DNA of 64,000 bases. Source: Flavobacterium solisilvae. GTDB lineage: Bacteria > Bacteroidota > Bacteroidia > Flavobacteriales > Flavobacteriaceae. A model generated the notes under the pieces. It was not told where the DNA came from, did not search any database, and saw only the letters and a program-made list of their open reading frames with translations. The DNA lies in contig NZ_JAAMPT010000205.1 of NCBI RefSeq assembly GCF_012911605.1, forward strand, positions 62,001 through 126,000, in the 5' to 3' direction. A program made the position numbers and the translations under genes. Below, piece after piece: positions 36,333 to 45,171 of this stretch. The first letter of the stretch is position 1. The number at the start of each line of letters is the position of its first letter.

Positions 36333-36423
36333 TAAATCCTTAGAATTACGTTAAAGCGTGTAGTTATCCCAAAAAATATCACTACTTTCACGCTCGAATT
36401 TTTTACCCTTAAAATTAACATTG

Positions 36424-37104
36424 ATGAGTGAATTTGATTGGATGCAATTGTTAAATCCTGAGTTTTACATAACCATGACAGTTGGTGGTGTAAAAATTGG
36501 TTTATGGATTGTATTGTTTATAGTATTTGCCGAAACAGGTCTTTTTGCAGGCTTCTTTTTACCTGGTGATAGTTTACTTTTTTTAGCCGGAATTTACAGC
36601 AGAAGTTTAGTTGAGAATTTTGTTTATATAGAAAATGATTTTAGTAATGTGTTTTTACTTTCCACGTTAGTCGCTATATCTGGAATTATCGGAAATATGG
36701 TTGGATACTGGTTTGGAAGTAAAAGTGGTTACTATTTGTATAAAAAAGAAGATAGCTTTTGGTTCAAGAAAAAATATTTAATTCAGTCAAAAGATTTCTT
36801 CGAAAGATATGGTGGAAAAGCAATTATTTTTGCTCGTTTCCTGCCGGTTTTCAGAACATTTGCACCAATCGTTGCCGGAATTGTTTTTATGGACAAAAAG
36901 AAATTTATGTTTTATAACATTTTGAGTTCGTTCCTTTGGGCATTTACCTTGATTTTTGCTGGACACTATTTATATGGTTTGTTCTTAGAAAAATTTGACA
37001 TCGATTTAAAACATCACATAGAAAAAATCATTATTTTGATTATTTTGATTTCAACTTTCCCTGTAATTATGAAGTTGATAAAGAAACCAAAAGCAACAGA
37101 ATAA
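36424..37104 (+). CDS. DedA-family membrane protein (VTT/SNARE-associated domain)
   Basis: A 226-residue polytopic protein with the DedA pattern: FAETGLFAGFFLPGDSLLFLAG in the first re-entrant helix region, GNMVGYWFGSKSG, and FFERYGGKAIIFARFLPVFRTFAPIVAG with the conserved F/YGG and RF.P.R.F.P motifs. DedA proteins are implicated in undecaprenyl phosphate and phospholipid recycling across the inner membrane. I chose ATG 36424; the preceding TTG adds one residue only. It converges on groEL with a shared terminator. Confidence 0.92.
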   Translation: MSEFDWMQLLNPEFYITMTVGGVKIGLWIVLFIVFAETGLFAGFFLPGDSLLFLAGIYSRSLVENFVYIENDFSNVFLLSTLVAISGIIGNMVGYWFGSKSGYYLYKKEDSFWFKKKYLIQSKDFFERYGGKAIIFARFLPVFRTFAPIVAGIVFMDKKKFMFYNILSSFLWAFTLIFAGHYLYGLFLEKFDIDLKHHIEKIIILIILISTFPVIMKLIKKPKATE

Positions 37105-37123
37105 TTATAAAATATGAAGCAAT

Positions 37124-37163
37124 AAAAAAATCCGTCACGTTGCAAAACTTGACGGATTTTTTT
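37124..37163. terminator. Bidirectional terminator between dedA and groEL
   Basis: AAAATCCGTCA pairs with TGACGGATTTT, flanked by A and T runs, between two converging genes. Confidence 0.9.
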
Positions 37164-37228
37164 AGTTGTGCCAAATTGGATTTTGGCTTTTTATTTTTGG
37201 AAGTTGTTATTTCAAACTTGTTTCAGAA

Positions 37229-38954
<1,726 letters not shown>

Positions 38955-39230
38955 TTAGATGATTGCAAGAATATCGTCTTCTCTCATGATTAGATAATCT
39001 TTTCCATCCAATTTTAAATCGGTTCCAGCATATTTGCCATAAAGAACAGTGTCGCCAACTTTTACTGTCATTGGTTCGTCTTTTTTGCCATTTCCTACAG
39101 CAAGAACAGTTCCTTTTTGTGGTTTTTCTTTTGCTGTATCGGGAATGATAATTCCAGAAGCAGTTTGTGTTTCGGCTGCTGCTGGTTCCACAATTACGCG
39201 GTCTGAAAGCGGTTTAATGTTTAATGCCAT
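38955..39230 (-). CDS. groES: Co-chaperonin GroES (Cpn10)
   Basis: A 91-residue Cpn10 with the expected N-terminal LSDRVIVEP, the mobile loop region around [13 protein letters not shown] that docks on Gro[13 protein letters not shown], and [14 protein letters not shown]. It is the first gene of groESL on the minus strand. Confidence 0.98.
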   Translation of the reverse strand: MALNIKPLSDRVIVEPAAAETQTASGIIIPDTAKEKPQKGTVLAVGNGKKDEPMTVKVGDTVLYGKYAGTDLKLDGKDYLIMREDDILAII

Positions 39231-39279
39231 AATGTTTATATTTTATGTTTTATTAAAATTTTATTGTTGCTTTTGATTA

Positions 39280-39311
39280 GTCAGAAATTGTGCCATTTGG
39301 TTAAAACTGAC
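39280..39311 (-). promoter_or_regulatory. Candidate control region of groESL
   Basis: About 50-80 bases before groES, GTCAG and CTGAC flank a segment that contains TGGCAC (minus strand, 39290-39295). TGGCAC is the -24 half of sigma-54 promoters, but the matching TTGC -12 half is absent. No CIRCE element is present. A stress-responsive regulator site is plausible. Confidence 0.35.
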
Positions 39312-39364
39312 AATTTTTCAGCGAAGATAGACAAAGTTGACAAAATGGTAAGACGAATGTTCTT

Positions 39365-39465
39365 TAGCCCTTGCTGAAATGGCATCCTTTTTCTTGGAAA
39401 GAAAAAGATAGAATGTAAGCAAGGAAAAAGGTTTGCAAAAATCCCCAAGCGATTCGCTCCAAATA
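39365..39465. repeat. Composite dispersed repeat, copy B (diverged)
   Basis: The plus strand reads TAGCCC, then ATCC joined to TTTTTCTT, a four-base loop, AAGAAAAA and GAT, followed by AAATCCCC and GCGATTCGCTCC. This is the TAGCCC...ATCC-[hairpin]-GAT order of the copies at 14537 and 44210, with a simple hairpin instead of a nested element. Confidence 0.55.
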
Positions 39466-39468
39466 TTC

Positions 39469-39500
39469 AAAAAAAAAGTCCCGATTTTGGTCGAGACTTT
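39469..39500 (-). terminator. Terminator after secG
   Basis: On the minus strand AAAGTCTCGA pairs with TCGGGACTTT, followed by a T run; it ends the miaB-secG gene group. Confidence 0.75.
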
Positions 39501-39521
39501 CTGTATGAATTTATGTAATTC

Positions 39522-39863
39522 TTATTTTTTTTCTTCAACTGGTTTTGCCGGAGTTGTTGCTGCTGGAGTTTCTGCCGGTTTTGAAGTTGAAATGGATGAT
39601 TCGTCGATTACTTTTGAACTAGAATCGTTTAATGTTCCAGTAAAACTTAGACTTGATAAAAGGATTAATAGGATTAAAACTCCTGCTAATGTCCATGTAC
39701 TTTTGTCTAAAAAGTCGGTTGTTTTTTGAACACCACCTAACTGGGTTGAACCACCAAGTGTTGATGAAAGTCCGCCACCTTTTGGGTTTTGAACCATGAT
39801 AACGATGATTAGTAAAAAACAAACGATTGTGATTAATACTAAAAAGATTGAAAATGTACTCAT
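39522..39863 (-). CDS. secG: Preprotein translocase subunit SecG
   Basis: A 113-residue protein with two membrane helices (about 4-24 and 55-76) and the SecG signature VQNPKGGGLSSTLGGSTQLGG between them. SecG is the small accessory subunit of the SecYEG channel. The C-terminal tail is rich in Pro, Ala, Thr and Lys. It is the last gene of a minus-strand group and begins two bases after the stop of the upstream unknown gene. Confidence 0.94.
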   Translation of the reverse strand: MSTFSIFLVLITIVCFLLIIVIMVQNPKGGGLSSTLGGSTQLGGVQKTTDFLDKSTWTLAGVLILLILLSSLSFTGTLNDSSSKVIDESSISTSKPAETPAATTPAKPVEEKK

Positions 39864-39865
39864 TA

Positions 39866-40690
39866 CTAATTATTATTTTGTTGTAAAGTCTTTATATCTA
39901 AAATTCGGTCTGCAAAGAAACTACTTTTTTCTGGATATTTCAAAATTAATATTTCATAAGCTTGAATTGCTTTGGGATATTTTTTTTGTTCCAAATAAAC
40001 TCGGGCTAATGTTTCGGTCATTAGATAGGTTGTTTCTTCGGAAAACGGCTTGATTTCTGGTACTGGCGCGTCTTTTGAAACGGTTGGTATTTTTGGATTA
40101 TTTTCGATGAATTTATCAATTAAATCCAACTTTTTCTTGCGTTCTTCGTCAACAGGATGTGTTTCTTCTTTCTTGATTTCTTCTCTGATGATGGGTTTGA
40201 AGCGAGCCAATTGTAACCATTCTTCAAAGGAGTGTTTTTCGTTTTTAGAAAATTCAAGTGGTTTTCCTATTTCTAGTTTTTCGGCAACTTTTTCTTCTTC
40301 GGTTGTTGATTCTTTGATGGAAGAACGAATGGATTGTTCTACTAAATTGGTGGTTGAAGAATGATTTTGCACGACAACAATTTCGCTTTCTACTACGTTG
40401 ATGTTGAGTAATTCTTCTAATTTCTTTTCGTATAAACCTTTTTGAACCGCCACAAAATCATCGGAAGTGATGAAATCAAACAGCATACTTCTATCGGTTG
40501 TATAGGCTGCGGCAACTTTTAGCGCATAATTGTATTTGTAACTATCCTGATTGTACAGATGTTTTAATCGCAAAACGCGCGCACTTTGAAAATAGGGAAA
40601 TTCTTCTAGAACATTTTCTAGAGTTTCCGCATATCTTTCATTGATAGCTTCGGGTTTGTTGAGTAAAAAAGTATAATCGGTTAGGTTCAA
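39866..40690 (-). CDS. Conserved protein of unknown function with TPR-like C-terminus
   Basis: A 274-residue cytoplasmic protein without a signal peptide. The first 95 residues are helical (FPYFQSARVLRLKHLYNQDSYKYNYALK-like pattern); the middle is charged and probably disordered; residues about 222-270 (ETLARVYLEQKKYPKAIQAYEILILKYPEK) form one clear tetratricopeptide-like hairpin. I do not know a function. It sits between lptE and secG, as in other Flavobacteriia, suggesting a role in envelope protein handling, but this is only context. Confidence 0.8.
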   Translation of the reverse strand: MNLTDYTFLLNKPEAINERYAETLENVLEEFPYFQSARVLRLKHLYNQDSYKYNYALKVAAAYTTDRSMLFDFITSDDFVAVQKGLYEKKLEELLNINVVESEIVVVQNHSSTTNLVEQSIRSSIKESTTEEEKVAEKLEIGKPLEFSKNEKHSFEEWLQLARFKPIIREEIKKEETHPVDEERKKKLDLIDKFIENNPKIPTVSKDAPVPEIKPFSEETTYLMTETLARVYLEQKKYPKAIQAYEILILKYPEKSSFFADRILDIKTLQQNNN

Positions 40691-40694
40691 GTTG

Positions 40695-40726
40695 TTTATT
40701 CGTTTATTTGTTTATTCGTTTATTTG
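40695..40726. repeat. Tandem 16-bp repeat in the lptE-TPR gene spacer
   Basis: TTTATTCGTTTATTTG occurs twice without a gap. The same words return inverted at 40746-40770 (AACGAATAACCAAAT), giving a word-palindrome over the whole 84-base spacer. Confidence 0.65.
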
Positions 40727-40774
40727 GTTATGTGCGTAAAAATTGAATTAACGAATAACCAAATCAACAAATTT

Positions 40775-41278
40775 TTACCATTTTGCTAATGATTCGTTGA
40801 AAATATCTTGTGTAATTCGTTCAAAAATAACATCTAATGAACTCGTTAATTGTGCGCCTGTTAATTGTGTATCTGCTGGAAAATCATCAAAGAATGAAAA
40901 ACTTTTTTCAAAGTTATCTTCTTCTTTGTTTTTATTGGTAAATCGAACGTTTACAGTAATCGATAAACGGTTTTGTGCTGCTCTAATATCAGCCGTAGCG
41001 GTCATTGGTGTAACGCTGTAACGAGTAATTTCGCCTTCATAAACCAAATCACCATTGGAATTAGTCAAATTCAAATTGGTTTGATTTTGAATTAAATCTT
41101 GCAAACGCAATGTAAATGTTCTTTCAATTCCGGGTTCAACCAAGTCGGCATTATTTTGAAAATAATTCACTTGAAAAGTTTTGGCATTGATAGGTTGAGC
41201 ACCAGTGAAATTGTAAACACCACAACCATTTAGTGCAAAAGCAACCAATAAAACCAATATGTATTTTGTAAATTTCAT
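40775..41278 (-). CDS. lptE: LPS assembly lipoprotein LptE (Bacteroidota type)
   Basis: A 167-residue lipoprotein with lipobox ALNGC and the family start CGVYNFTGAQ. LptE plugs and assembles the LptD outer-membrane channel that delivers lipopolysaccharide to the surface. The remainder is a compact alpha/beta domain with the pattern RFTLRLQDLIQNQTNL and a C-terminal helix. It lies directly downstream of the sigma-54 activator gene (33 bases), in the miaB-secG group. Confidence 0.9.
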   Translation of the reverse strand: MKFTKYILVLLVAFALNGCGVYNFTGAQPINAKTFQVNYFQNNADLVEPGIERTFTLRLQDLIQNQTNLNLTNSNGDLVYEGEITRYSVTPMTATADIRAAQNRLSITVNVRFTNKNKEEDNFEKSFSFFDDFPADTQLTGAQLTSSLDVIFERITQDIFNESLAKW

Positions 41279-41311
41279 TTGTTATTTTTCAAAAGTCAAA
41301 TATAATAGCTT

Positions 41312-42577
41312 TTATAAATCAAATTGCTTAATTTTTCGATAAAGTGTTCTTTCGGAAATTCCCAATTCATCGGCAGCAGCTTTTCGTTTTCCTTTGTGGC
41401 GTTCGAGAGATTTCTTTATCAACTCGATTTCTTTTTGTTCCAATTTTAAAACTTCTTCTTCTTCAACGGTTTCAGCCATTAAATAGTTGGCGTTATCATC
41501 TTCATCGTCAAATTCTTCTTGATGTGGTTCGTTATGTTTTGGAACAGCATTCAGTCGTGGTTCTTCTTCAAAAACAATCGGACTGTCGGTTGCTGTTGAG
41601 CCATATACTTTTTGAATTAAACTTGGATTGATGTCTTGTGTTTTGGCACCGTTTTTCATCAATTCCAAAGTCAATTTTTTTAAATCGTTCAAGTCACTTT
41701 TCATATCAAAAAGGACTTTGTACAGAATATCTCTTTCGGTAGCAAAATCACTATCTGATTTTTTTCCGCCAATAACCGAAGGTAAATTGCTTCCTTCCAC
41801 AGGAAGATAAGATTGTAACGTTGCCAAAGTAACGTCTCGGTTGGTTTCCAAAACTGAAATCTGTTCGGCTACGTTTCGCAACTGACGAATATTTCCGCTC
41901 CAACGGTATTTTTGCAAAAATTGAATAGCATCGTCACTCAATTTAATTGGTGGCATTTTGTATTTATGAGCAAAATCGGCGGCAAATTTTCTAAACAATA
42001 AATGAATATCGTCTTTTCTGTCGCGCAATGGTGGTAATGGAATATCAACCGTACTCAATCGATAATATAAATCTTCACGGAATTTGCCTTTTTCAATCGC
42101 ATCAAACATATTCACGTTAGTTGCAGCAACAATGCGAACATTTGTTTTTTGAACCTGTGATGAACCAACTTTAATAAATTCGCCGTTTTCCAATACACGA
42201 AGCAAACGAACTTGGGTTGTCAACGGTAGTTCGCCAACTTCATCCAAGAAAATCGTTCCGCCATCGGCAACTTCAAAATAACCTTCACGAGTATTTGTTG
42301 CTCCGGTAAAAGCGCCTTTTTCGTGACCAAAAAGTTCACTGTCAATTGTTCCTTCGGGAATTGCACCGCAGTTTACAGCTATGTATTTTCCGTGTTTTCT
42401 GTGCGAAAGCGAATGAATAATTCTAGGAATGCTTTCTTTTCCAACACCACTTTCTCCAACAACCAATACCGAAATATCGGTTGGCGCAACCTGAATAGCT
42501 TTCTCGATAGCACGATTCAATTTTGGGTCATTCCCAATAATTTCAAACCGCTGTTTTATATTTTGAACTGATTCCAT
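41312..42577 (-). CDS. Sigma-54-dependent transcriptional activator without receiver domain
   Basis: A 421-residue NtrC-type regulator. The AAA+ domain starts almost at the N-terminus: Walker A GESGVGKE, the sigma-54 contact loop GAFTGA, Walker B IFLDEVGEL and the RDLYYRLSTVDIPLPPLRDR sensor region. A linker (about 260-375) follows, and a Fis-type helix-turn-helix closes the protein (RKAAADELGISERTLYRKIKQF). There is no response-regulator or PAS domain, so activity is probably set by abundance or a partner. It is cotranscribed with miaB and lptE in a conserved flavobacterial order. A dispersed repeat ends two bases before its ATG. Confidence 0.94.
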   Translation of the reverse strand: MESVQNIKQRFEIIGNDPKLNRAIEKAIQVAPTDISVLVVGESGVGKESIPRIIHSLSHRKHGKYIAVNCGAIPEGTIDSELFGHEKGAFTGATNTREGYFEVADGGTIFLDEVGELPLTTQVRLLRVLENGEFIKVGSSQVQKTNVRIVAATNVNMFDAIEKGKFREDLYYRLSTVDIPLPPLRDRKDDIHLLFRKFAADFAHKYKMPPIKLSDDAIQFLQKYRWSGNIRQLRNVAEQISVLETNRDVTLATLQSYLPVEGSNLPSVIGGKKSDSDFATERDILYKVLFDMKSDLNDLKKLTLELMKNGAKTQDINPSLIQKVYGSTATDSPIVFEEEPRLNAVPKHNEPHQEEFDDEDDNANYLMAETVEEEEVLKLEQKEIELIKKSLERHKGKRKAAADELGISERTLYRKIKQFDL

Positions 42578-42579
42578 AT

Positions 42580-42605
42580 GTCATTGCGAGGCACGAAGCA
42601 ATCTC
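42580..42605. repeat. Small dispersed hairpin repeat at the start of the sigma-54 activator
   Basis: A 26-base TTGC/GCAA element with one base difference from the copy at 14464 (GAGGCACGAAG instead of GAGGAACGAAG). It fills the translation-initiation region of the downstream gene. Confidence 0.75.
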
Positions 42606-42632
42606 TTTTTGAATTTATTTCAGTATTTATAA

Positions 42633-44087
42633 TCAATTAGTTTGCATTGGACCATACCCAACCGCTTCACCAATCAATGTTGCTGTGGTGCAATCAGTAA
42701 CTTTTACCAACACAAAATCTCCTTCTTTATAATGTTCTTTTGGGAAAACGGTAACTACATTCTCAGAATTTCTTCCGCTCCAATGTTTGTCTGACTTCTT
42801 CGATTCTTTTTCAATCAAAATTTCCACTGTTTGACCTAAGAAACGTTTTGTTCTCTTTTCGCTTAAAATTTGTTGTAAATCAACTACTTCTTGCAAACGT
42901 CTTTTCTTCACTTCTTCTGGAACATCATCTTTCATTTTTCTGGCTGCCAAAGTTCCTGGTCGTTCAGAATACGCAAACATATAACCAAAGTCATATTCAA
43001 CATATTCCATCAAACTCAAAGTATCTTGATGATCTTCTTCAGTTTCTGTTGGGAAACCAGTAATCATATCTTGCGAAATCGAACATTCTGGAATAATACG
43101 TTTGATTTTATCCACCAATTCCATATATTCTTCACGCGTATGTTGACGATTCATTTCCTTCAAAATTCTCGTGCTTCCGCTTTGAACCGGTAAGTGAATG
43201 TAATTACAAACATTATCATATTTAGCAATTACATGAAGCACTTCTTCATGCATATCCTGCGGATTAGATGTCGAAAAACGAAAACGCATTTTAGGAAAAG
43301 CAACAGCACATTGTTCCAATAGTTGAGCAAAATCAGTAGCCGTAGCTTTTTGCATATCGGTAGCTTTATCAAAATCTTTTTTCAAACCGCCGCCATACCA
43401 AAGGTAACTGTCCACGTTTTGACCCAAAAGACAAACTTCTTTGAAACCTCTATTCCACAAATCCTGAATTTCTTCTATAATACTTTGCGGTTCACGACTT
43501 CGTTCACGTCCGCGAGTAAACGGAACCACACAAAACGTACACATATTATCACAACCACGAGTAATAGAAACAAATGCATTCACGCCGTTACTATTCAAAC
43601 GAACCGGAGCAATATCGCCATAGGTTTCATCTTTAGAAAGAATAACATTTATGGCATCGCGACCTTCTTCAACTTCTTTCAAAAGATTTGGTAAATCCTT
43701 GTAGGCATCAGGACCAACAACCATATCAACGATTTTTTCTTCCTCCAAGAATTGACTTTTCAAGCGTTCCGCCATACAGCCCAAAACACCTACTTTCATC
43801 CCTGGATTAATACTGCGTTTCACGGCATTATATTTCTCCAAACGCTTTCTCACCGTCATTTCCGCCTTGTCGCGGATAGAACAAGTATTAACCAAAACCA
43901 AATCGGCTTCTTCTAAATTTTGTGTCGTGTTATAACCTTGCTCCGTCAAGATAGAAGCTACAATCTCACTGTCCGAAAAATTCATCGCACAACCATAACT
44001 CTCTATAAAAAGCTTTTTTGTATTTTCTTCCTTGTGTTCTAAAACAAGTGATGTACCTTGTTTTTTCTCGTCAATTTCTTTTTCCAT
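42633..44087 (-). CDS. miaB: tRNA methylthiotransferase MiaB
   Basis: MiaB is a radical SAM enzyme that adds a methylthio group to isopentenyladenosine-37 of tRNAs reading UNN codons. The N-terminal domain has the cluster cysteines in [22 protein letters not shown] and GVLGCMAE; the radical SAM motif is CDNMCTFC (CxxxCxxC); a TRAM domain lies in the last 65 residues. The length is 484 residues with a slightly extended N-terminus. It heads the operon and has a good -33/-7 promoter. Confidence 0.96.
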   Translation of the reverse strand: MEKEIDEKKQGTSLVLEHKEENTKKLFIESYGCAMNFSDSEIVASILTEQGYNTTQNLEEADLVLVNTCSIRDKAEMTVRKRLEKYNAVKRSINPGMKVGVLGCMAERLKSQFLEEEKIVDMVVGPDAYKDLPNLLKEVEEGRDAINVILSKDETYGDIAPVRLNSNGVNAFVSITRGCDNMCTFCVVPFTRGRERSREPQSIIEEIQDLWNRGFKEVCLLGQNVDSYLWYGGGLKKDFDKATDMQKATATDFAQLLEQCAVAFPKMRFRFSTSNPQDMHEEVLHVIAKYDNVCNYIHLPVQSGSTRILKEMNRQHTREEYMELVDKIKRIIPECSISQDMITGFPTETEEDHQDTLSLMEYVEYDFGYMFAYSERPGTLAARKMKDDVPEEVKKRRLQEVVDLQQILSEKRTKRFLGQTVEILIEKESKKSDKHWSGRNSENVVTVFPKEHYKEGDFVLVKVTDCTTATLIGEAVGYGPMQTN

Positions 44088-44113
44088 AAAATATTCTTCG
44101 CTAAATCGGGAAG

Positions 44114-44145
44114 CAAAGATAATACTAAATTATAAAATATGACAA
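44114..44145 (-). promoter_or_regulatory. Promoter of the miaB-secG operon
   Basis: On the minus strand TTG (44143-44145) is followed after 21 bases by TATCTTTG (44114-44121), matching the flavobacterial TTG-N17-23-TAnnTTTG pattern. The predicted leader is about 20 bases. Confidence 0.65.
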
Positions 44146-44209
44146 GATGGCAGAAATGGTTTAACAAAAGTTTTTGAAGCGAACCGTTTTGGCTTTCTTG
44201 GAAACCATT

Positions 44210-44338
44210 TTCCCGCTTTCCGTTTCAATCTGTCATTGCGAGGAACGAAGACACACGAGCGAAGCGAACTGAGCGTAAGCTAATCTCATCTCAATATTTA
44301 AAAATGCAATGACAGGATTTCCACTTCAATCGGGGCTA
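44210..44338. repeat. Composite dispersed repeat with nested hairpin, copy C
   Basis: Conserved ends TTCCCGCTTTCCGTTTCAATC (split: TTCCCGCT, then TTTCAATC) and ATTTCCACTTCAATCGGGGCTA enclose a long insert. The insert is bounded by CTGTCATTGC (44230-44239) and its inverse GCAATGACAG (44306-44315) and starts with a small TTGC-type element that is itself interrupted by about 35 bases. The 288-base miaB-44376 gap otherwise holds only the miaB promoter. Confidence 0.7.
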
Positions 44339-44375
44339 AAAAGTGAATGTCTTTTGTGTTTGTTTTTTAAAAAGA

Positions 44376-45020
44376 TTAATCACCACAAGTTTCATCATAT
44401 AAATCAACAATAGTGACTAATCCTTTAGTTTTAAATTCTTCTTTATTTATTCTTTCAAGAATTTTAGGACAATCATCGTTAAATATTATCTTGCTGGTTT
44501 TAACTATAGAATTGAAATTATTTACAGCTATAGTTAGTCCTGAACTTCCTAAAATCATGTGGAAATAAATAGCGTATTCTGTATTTGGCTTTTTAATGTA
44601 GTATTTTGAATATGGTGTGCTTGAAGTTGCTCCAGGCGAAACTCCAACTCCATTACTCCAACCTTCTGAAATGGAATACAAGCTTATTTTACTTTTTTTA
44701 ATTACTCTAGCCCAAGACTTCTTTTTATCAATATTTAATTTTTCTGAGTTAAATACATTTGGTGTAGCTAATATAATCGTTTCAAAAAAAACAGTGTCAT
44801 TTTTAGAATTTACAATTTCAAATTTTTTTACGATGTCTATTTCAAATTTTTCAGATTTGGAATTATTATCAATTTTAAATTTAATTTTTTGAGAATAGTA
44901 TTCGGGTATTTCTATAAAACCTTCTTTTATAGTATCATCATTAAAAGTAATTGTACCTTTATAAAAGGTTGAATATCCTAGTAAAGGGATGAAAAGTAAT
45001 AAGTAAAATAATTTTTTCAT
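44376..45020 (-). CDS. Secreted protein of unknown function
   Basis: A 214-residue protein with a signal peptide (LFYLLLFIPLLGYS) and no other membrane segment. The N-terminal YKGTITFNDDTIKEGFIEIPEYYSQKIKFK suggests a small beta-rich domain known from other Flavobacteriia in which a stored file or gene feature is described only as hypothetical; I cannot name a family. Two cysteines near the C-terminus (DDCPKI, DETCGD) may form a disulfide. It is monocistronic, divergent from topA. Confidence 0.68.
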   Translation of the reverse strand: MKKLFYLLLFIPLLGYSTFYKGTITFNDDTIKEGFIEIPEYYSQKIKFKIDNNSKSEKFEIDIVKKFEIVNSKNDTVFFETIILATPNVFNSEKLNIDKKKSWARVIKKSKISLYSISEGWSNGVGVSPGATSSTPYSKYYIKKPNTEYAIYFHMILGSSGLTIAVNNFNSIVKTSKIIFNDDCPKILERINKEEFKTKGLVTIVDLYDETCGD

Positions 45021-45143
45021 TTATTTATTTTTTTTCGAATATAATAATTTTTAGACAAAGAAAATTCATTGTTAATTTTTTTGTTATAAATTCCATTTCA
45101 CCGTTAAAAAACAGCAATAAATCGGTAATTTAAAAAAAACAAT

Positions 45144-45151
45144 TACATTTG
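45144..45151 (+). promoter_or_regulatory. -7 element upstream of topA
   Basis: TACATTTG matches TAnnTTTG and lies 20 bases before the topA ATG. No TTG is found at the -33 position. Confidence 0.5.
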
Positions 45152-45171
45152 TCCGCACAAACAATCGGGAT

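Noticed and set aside
39290..39311. A sigma-54 promoter before groES
   Set aside because: TGGCAC is present on the minus strand but the TTGC half at the right distance is not.
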